NCBI GenBank assembly: GCA_011009095.1
Contig: VTPC01000422.1
Coordinates: 39,695-103,694, forward strand
Length of the DNA: 64,000 nucleotides
Source: Ignelater luminosus
Taxonomy: Eukaryota; Arthropoda; Insecta; Coleoptera; Elateridae
Reading direction: 5' to 3'
The position numbers were made by a program, and so were the translations under genes. Under the pieces are notes generated by a model. It was not told the origin of the DNA and made no database searches. It saw nothing but the letters and a program-made list of their open reading frames with translations. Shown here in pieces: positions 57,801 through 64,000 of the stretch (the first letter of the stretch is position 1; every line of letters begins with the position of its first letter).

Positions 57801-59549
57801 TACTTATGGATGGTTGCACTACTTGCTAACATAATTTGTCAACACTAATAAAGTTTTACACAACTTTAAGTTCACTGACATTTAAAATTTGCCGAATACC
57901 GATCAACAACCTCCAAACTCACAGGTACAGGTTGTAAATAGTTTATCAGAATTTTAAAGGTTTAATGGAGCATTGTTAATGGTTGTACGCTTTTTGCATA
58001 TTGAATTTAATATTTAACTGGGACGGAAAAAGATATTATTGCTTTATAATATTCTTATAAAAAGACACACGTGATGAATTAAGAATTGATAAACTAGAAA
58101 TCTATGAAAAAACAGCATGATATACTTGGCACGTACGCTCCTCGAACAAAAACACTGTTTCATTAGTTATATACTAGGTACAAACTTCTGTAAAAGTAGC
58201 ATTCAAGTTGTAAAGTAAATAACAGCAAATTCATAGAAAAATAAATATTCTAAATCTCTTTTAAACAACACCTTTTATTTTTGTTCATTTGGTTTTGTTT
58301 AATTAAATACTACTCGTAATTAAATCAGGGGTACCTTAAATGAAGTGACAATGTTTCAGTAAATCTAGTGCGGAGACTGCTGATCAAGTTGTATGTATTT
58401 TGACCAAGAAGAAATTATTCAAAATAAGAACCTCTTCAGATACTTCAGATTTTTTAAAGCCCATGCTAAACTATAAAATATCCTGTGCTGGTATTCACTA
58501 ATAAACCAGCACAAAACGATTATGGAAAGCGTCAACGTACTTGCGAAGCGTGCCCATAAGGAATAACCACAATGGAATATCAAAAGTACCGATAACATTA
58601 CACTTAGGCTTACTGTTAGGATTCTGAAGGTATGACATTTCTTTCTGTTCTATGGTGCGAGACCAAATCCGAATGAAAATCAGTGTACTACTGGTTTAGG
58701 TTCAGCAAATATTGGTACAGTAAACGCATACAATGATTACCTTATCAGTTATCAGCAAGGAGCGATATATTGTCCGTAAACTTGACTGTAAGTGCTCATA
58801 AACACGTTGTGCTTATGGATACTACTTAGCTGGACAATCATACACAATTTTCGTAACATAGTGATGTCGTTCACGCGAAACAATCTGTCTGTTAGTGGCT
58901 TACATGCACAAGTATCTTAGTTAACTTGGCACTGTTACGTCACCATGATGTATCAACTAATCTCTGTTTGGTCATCAAATACAAGCACAAGAGTTGATGA
59001 TCGCATCAAATTTGTCGTGGCTTTCGTGTGGAACCACTGTAATGTAGAGGTGACGATCACTTTCTGGAATTTGTCCTTGTTACGCTTCAAGCGTCAGTTC
59101 GTTTGAAGTTTGATGATTCTCAAGTTCAAGGATTACTCTATTTTCTTACTATTATCAAGTCTCATTATATTTTTTTGAAAACAGCTTTCGGATTAATGAG
59201 ATAATCTTTGGATTCTTTTTACTTCTCTATTAGTTCACAGCTTAAGTTGGTCTAATCAACTCTGTCATATCTTGAAGTCTTCTACCCTACCTTGGTAAAC
59301 AATTTGGACATCTATTCGTATTTTTAAGCATCTAGAAGCGATTTGTTGTACAGCAAACTGAGTAGGTCTCCCATCACTATCTGATATCTGTTGATACACG
59401 TCGATATCCAATAACTAATTTTTAATTGCTGTATAGTTTGTTTCTCACACAAAAGATTTATCATTAGTAACTGATACAACAAGAATTCGAAGCTGTGCGG
59501 AAGCGAATATAAGATTTCAAACGAAGGATTAAATTCTAAGTATCAGATG
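54878..59549. other. AT-rich intergenic DNA, no gene seen
   Basis: No conserved motif was recognised. The frame at 56379-56570 is open and lies in slightly less AT-rich sequence but matches nothing I know. From about 58340 composition becomes gradually more balanced. Confidence 0.45.
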
Positions 59550-60400
59550 TTATGTGATTGAATGAAGACGTTGGCTGGCTGATTTCGCTGCTTCCCAGTC
59601 ATCGCCATGAAGCGCCCTGTTACTCTGACTGGAGTCGGAAACTATCTGTGGTTGACTTCCCCTTCACTACTGATGATAAGGTCGCTATGGGGAAAAGGTT
59701 TCATTCAGTCGTCCGTGCTCTCCAAGATGGTGAGGTACTATGAGAACTATCAAAGTTCCATTGCAACTGCCAAACCTCTTCACCCAGCTACACTATACTA
59801 CGCGCCGACTAATCTGCGGTGGTGTTGTTCTGAACAAGCATTGTTCAGATCACCGTCGGTAACATCTTTTGATGCTGCGCTATCTCAATATCGTTTATAA
59901 CACTATGATGACAACCCAAAACGCTTTCATGTTGACACACTTGTATTCCTGTTAAATAATGCGTGGGTAAGAAGTTCCACACCATTTGTGATCTTTACCA
60001 CGGTTCCATTGCGGCTACTTCCACCATGGAGAAAACAAGATGTAAGATTTTTACAAGCCATTCCATCCGCGTTATACGAAGTGCCTGCCGGCGTACGTAC
60101 ATGCTGAGAGCTGACCTTATCCATTATGACTGCATTCAGTTTGTCAGCATGTTCGAGATTTTAAAGCTCCCGAATCTGCAAGCTGATAGCACTATCTACT
60201 GTAAACGATCATTGTGGTTGTAGGAAAAAAGGACTTCAGAGGAACCCGAAAGGACGACGATGCTATGGAACGAAGAGCCTTATACAGTAATCGGTCCCTG
60301 CTTTTGCGGTGTCAAGGGTTTACGATTGAAATCTTCGATCCATTAACTAACTTTGACTGTATTGCGTTAAATGCTGTTTGTTGTAGTTGTCAGTAATAAA
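59550..60400. other. GC-elevated block of unknown nature
   Basis: This block is clearly less AT-rich than its surroundings and holds several open frames of 60-97 codons in different plus frames (59558-59743, 59607-59900, 59963-60223, 60214-60396). The peptide start MGK[KR]FH appears twice (about 59684 and 59963), and GGTTCCATTGCGGC / AGTTCCATTGCAAC words repeat about 260 bases apart. That suggests an internal duplication or an old repeat unit. I recognise no protein family, transposon end or RNA gene. It could be an exon of an unknown gene, a retroelement relic or a satellite-like unit. Confidence 0.3.
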
Positions 60401-63400
60401 CACTGCAGTTAAGTTAAATTGTTAAATATGGTAGGTAACTTATTCGCAGCCTAATTCTAATTCCCAAAGTGTTAGGAATGGTGATTTGAGAAGGTTAATT
60501 TCAAAGATTTTTCAAATTAGTACAACGTTCACAAAAACAACTTAGCGACTGAATCCTAGTTCTTTCATTGGTCATTTACTTCTACTAACTTTATATGTGT
60601 CAGGCAAATAGATATGGATACAGTAGTATCCCTCTACCTCTTCGTCCTACAGTCTGCAATTATTTGGTAGATATTAGCAAATTCTGTTTTCTAGGAATTT
60701 CTATATATTAATTATGTCTGACGATACAAAGTATTTTCAACTTACGAAATTTGAAAATTTACATGTAATATTTAAAATAACAGGCATTTTAAGATACTAT
60801 CAGTATCGGAAATTGAAATCATGCAATCAGACCAGTTCTAATGACAAGGATTGAGCTCTGTTCAAGCAAATAAAATCATTTCGATCAAACATGTATAAAT
60901 CATAGAGACAATTGGTGTTATTATTACAAAGCAATGGTTTATAAACAAGAGCGATTGTGTTTTGAAATCTGGTGATAAATCAACTGATAGAAGGTGCTAG
61001 TGTTTACATTATAAAAGTAAACTATGCAATTTTCAATAAACTATTTTTCAGTAATATGAAGTTCTAACAACAAAAGTATTTTTATAATAGTACTTAAAAC
61101 AAAATAAAAAGCCTTTATTGTAATATACGTATGAAGGATCAAAGACAACACTCATATGTTAAGCTTAAACGTCAAATTAGCACAAACAACGTACTATTCT
61201 TTTTATCTAGTATTTACCTTTTATGGGTCAATAAAAATGTTGCAGTGAAACAAAAAGCTGAAAATTAAAAACAATGAAAAGCTCGTATTTTTGTTTGGAT
61301 GAGAGTTTAGTTTTAATTAACAAAACTTTTATATTAACACTAGAGAATCAGTACTGAAAATCATACAATGAAAGCTTTTAATCTGATGAATACGCTACAT
61401 AGATCAATAAAAATAACAAGAAACTCCCTACTCGTACAAATGAATAAATGGCACTTTGGTATAAGCAATGGAAAGTGAAAGATGTAATGTTCCATGTTCC
61501 TTTTATTCATCAACAAAAATGAAGCAATAGTATTGATTTTGAACTTTTGATTGTTATTTCTTATGTAATGGAAAACGCACTTTCAGTCTCGTGTAAACAA
61601 AATCTATTCTATAAGATATAATTTATAACGCAAACTTTTGTTTTCTTTTAGTAATATAAAATAACAGAAATGATATTACGTAATATAAATGGATATTGGA
61701 GTTAAAATTAATTTTATTTTATTTATTATTATTAGAATAAATCAGGGTACCTATAATTAATGAAATACTCGTGTCTTCTTGAATTCATTAATTGACCAAT
61801 ACACATTTAGCTCAGAAAATCCAAGAAGCTTTGAAGAAACTTTTTGTAAAATACAGAATAATACACTTTTACTACTGCACACATGGAACCAGCACGTTCT
61901 ATTGAGCACAATATTATATACAGTCAGCACACTCTTAACATTTGTAAAACTTAAAGAAAAACGTTAAAAAGACTCCACACAACTGTATGACCTCTGGATG
62001 ATAAGCTTGAGAAGCATCACATGTACCACACGTACTCAGAGTGTTAATTCACAGGATTTAAAATTTCTTCTAGACTCCAAATACCCCAGAATATACAGCA
62101 AAAAACTGCGAATAGCACTAGAGCCAGAGAATCATCAGGCCTAAATCTCAAATTATCTCCATTAAAACATTTTTAAATACGTTTCCACTTTCCACCTACA
62201 TAACGGAATCTACTACAGTTTTAATCTTTCAAGCAGATTAAAAACTGATTTTACATTTCATTTAGAGAAATTATTTCGGTCGGTTATTTCATAAATACTC
62301 CTAGAACACTAATCAATATTCTGGTTTGAATAAGTAGTGACAATAACAGCATTCTAATAAAATTTATTATACAATAATTTATATATTCTGTGCAGAATAC
62401 CCGTACGCGTTCAGTATCGATCATCTATGGGAAAATTTTTTCAAATACTTGTCCTAACTTCTTGTTAGATATTTCATAATTAATAACAGTAACAGAAGAA
62501 ATTCTGAGTTAATTAAAAATGTGAAGATAAGTTAATTTTTAATGTCTGATACGCCTGATCTCATGAACTTTCTAAGGTATACTACTAATATAACTGAAAT
62601 TACGTTCTCTGGGTTCTGTATTAAAATTATTGTTCTTTTTACAGCTGCGGCGAACTAATAATGATTGCATTAGCAGCACCAAAGTTTGCATTGCTAATTT
62701 AATATTTGCTAGACTCTTTTTTCTACTTTTTTAATTTAAGAACTTCACTTTAAATAAATGGTTTTATTAACCTTTTTAATATAATACATCACATATACAT
62801 ATGTATGTATATTAAAATATTAGTAATACAGAAGCGTACGTAATTCGCAAAATTATTCGGTAACCTTCACCGTCCATGACATTTTCTGAAGTTCAATTCC
62901 TGAACAAGTACTTCAAATACATTTCAATGAAGTAATGGTGCGAGAAAACTATTAAAATGTAAGTAACAAACAAGTTGTTTAGAAAGAATACTAAGTAGTT
63001 ACCTAACATTTACTGGGAAAATGATGGTGAATTAATAAACCGGGCACGCTTGTGAAGGACATTAGGAAAAAGTTAATGAAAGTTAGTTACAATTGATAAA
63101 CAGTTCCATTAGTAATAGTGTCAGTATTAAATAAAAATTAAAAAAACTTAATAATACGTTCCTATAATATAAAAACCCTAAAATAATTATTATTAGGAAG
63201 TGATCAGATCTTAAGAGGCTTGAAAAGTGGTGCATTATAATAGAGCAAGAAACGATTTCCAAATCAATCAGTGCTTTGTGACTTTCATCTATTTTTAGAA
63301 GTTTGTTATCGACTTATAGTAAAATTATATTTGCGTTTTAAAGCTGGTTATCAAAATTTCAAAATATACTTTGAAGTTTTATTAGCATACACTAATAGGA

Positions 63401-63719
63401 TGGCAAGAGATCATAAATTAACCTCATGCGTATTCAATTACTACACTCATTTTCTTTGTGTGGAAAATCTCGATCGAAATCGAACCTGCAATCCTGCCTC
63501 GACTTGATAATCAGAGAAGGAACCCAAAAGTATAGTTCACATAGATATTGTTCATGCGAAAGATATAACTCAGATGCTCTAATTGCACAGTAGTGTGCAG
63601 ATTAGTTGGGATAAACAGAATAATTACAGACAAAGGCCTAGTATAAAAATTTATATATAATTTCTTTATATTTTGATAGAAAGTATGGTCTCAATTCGCT
63701 TTGTTCGTCTCTTATTCAT
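60401..63719. other. AT-rich intergenic DNA, no gene seen
   Basis: No protein motif was recognised. Short open frames (61779-61967, 63271-63507) have no familiar domain. Confidence 0.5.
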
Positions 63720-64000
63720 TGAATCAATGAGTTTCCTGCAATCTCCTTTACTTCTGGGTCGCGATATCAGACTTTTTGATGATACTCTCGTTTACAAATT
63801 TTCTAGTCTGGTGAATTTCTAGTCTTCTCCAGCATTGTCAACTTTCCTTGGTGAAAAAGCTGTTGATGTGCTTGAAGTTGTGGTAGTAAGCCAGACCCTG
63901 CTGCAATAGCTTATTACCGGCAGGAAACCGCTTATACATTGTAGCATATCGCTGTACTTTCCACTATCCATCGTTCCTTTAATGGAGTAAAAAATTTCTG
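63720..64000 (-). pseudogene. Tc1-like transposase relic, runs off the right edge
   Basis: The minus strand reads IKGTMDSGKYSDMLQ, then after a frame change NKLLQQGLAYYHNFKHINSF, FTKES. This follows the Tc1 stretch 'IEGTMD--KYI-IL---LLP-----------QQD-DPKHTS--V+-+F', in which the Asp of 'QQD-DPKH' is catalytic; here it is lost. Decayed sequence follows to the left. The N-terminal part would lie beyond the window. Confidence 0.5.

Noticed and set aside
63470-63520. tRNA-like B box (GGTTCGATTTC on minus), possible SINE
   Set aside because: No A box at the right distance, no cloverleaf and no poly(A) or simple-repeat tail were seen.
1-64000. CRISPR arrays, bacterial operons, rRNA, prophage or a new defence-gene cluster
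   Set aside because: No regularly spaced direct repeats, no ribosome-binding-site-led gene strings and no rRNA-like blocks are present; the DNA has eukaryotic transposons and a metazoan receptor.

Overview
This is AT-rich eukaryotic nuclear DNA, most likely from an insect. The evidence is one intact, intronless long Toll-family receptor of the Toll-7/18-wheeler type, surrounded by decayed transposons of typical arthropod families (mariner/Tc1, piggyBac, PIF/Harbinger, hAT, non-LTR retrotransposons, many MITEs). The insect order cannot be settled from this window. I saw no bacterial-style operon, no rRNA or tRNA gene, no CRISPR array and no second convincing cellular gene.

Layout. 1-11.9 kb: mostly non-coding, with two mariner-type relics (3.3-3.5 kb minus, 4.55-4.77 kb plus), a GC-rich island that looks like a LINE ORF1 relic (5.78-7.35 kb) and a LINE gag relic on the minus strand (9.6-10.1 kb). 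11.9-15.4 kb: a degraded non-LTR retrotransposon (APE-type endonuclease, reverse transcriptase, TAAA-type tail) carrying a MITE in its endonuclease region. 15.4-16.05 kb: a non-autonomous element with terminal inverted repeats (TIRs) and a remnant mariner-like reading frame. 19.0-21.5 kb: three mariner/Tc1 relics, one split by a short insertion flanked by a 10-bp direct repeat. 22.6-23.6 kb: a piggyBac relic. 25.2-29.05 kb: a PIF/Harbinger relic whose transposase is split by a 1.67-kb hAT element. 31.5-42.1 kb: scattered MITEs, a deleted mariner and tandem reverse-transcriptase relics.

43.486-47.454 kb is the Toll-7/18w-like gene on the plus strand: signal peptide, leucine-rich repeats, two cysteine-capped LRR blocks, one transmembrane helix, a cytoplasmic TIR domain and a tyrosine-rich tail. 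A poly(A) signal lies about 300 bp after the stop. 47.5-64 kb is mainly gene-free, with a large fold-back element (54.30-54.88 kb), a GC-elevated block of unknown nature (59.55-60.4 kb) and a Tc1 relic running off the right edge.

No working gene system beyond the receptor is visible. The most informative structures are the nested insertions, whose order can be read from interrupted reading frames, and repeated loss of transposase catalytic cores in unrelated mariner relics. About 43 kb upstream and 16 kb downstream of the receptor lack recognised host genes, so its regulatory DNA may be spread through this interval; that is inference.
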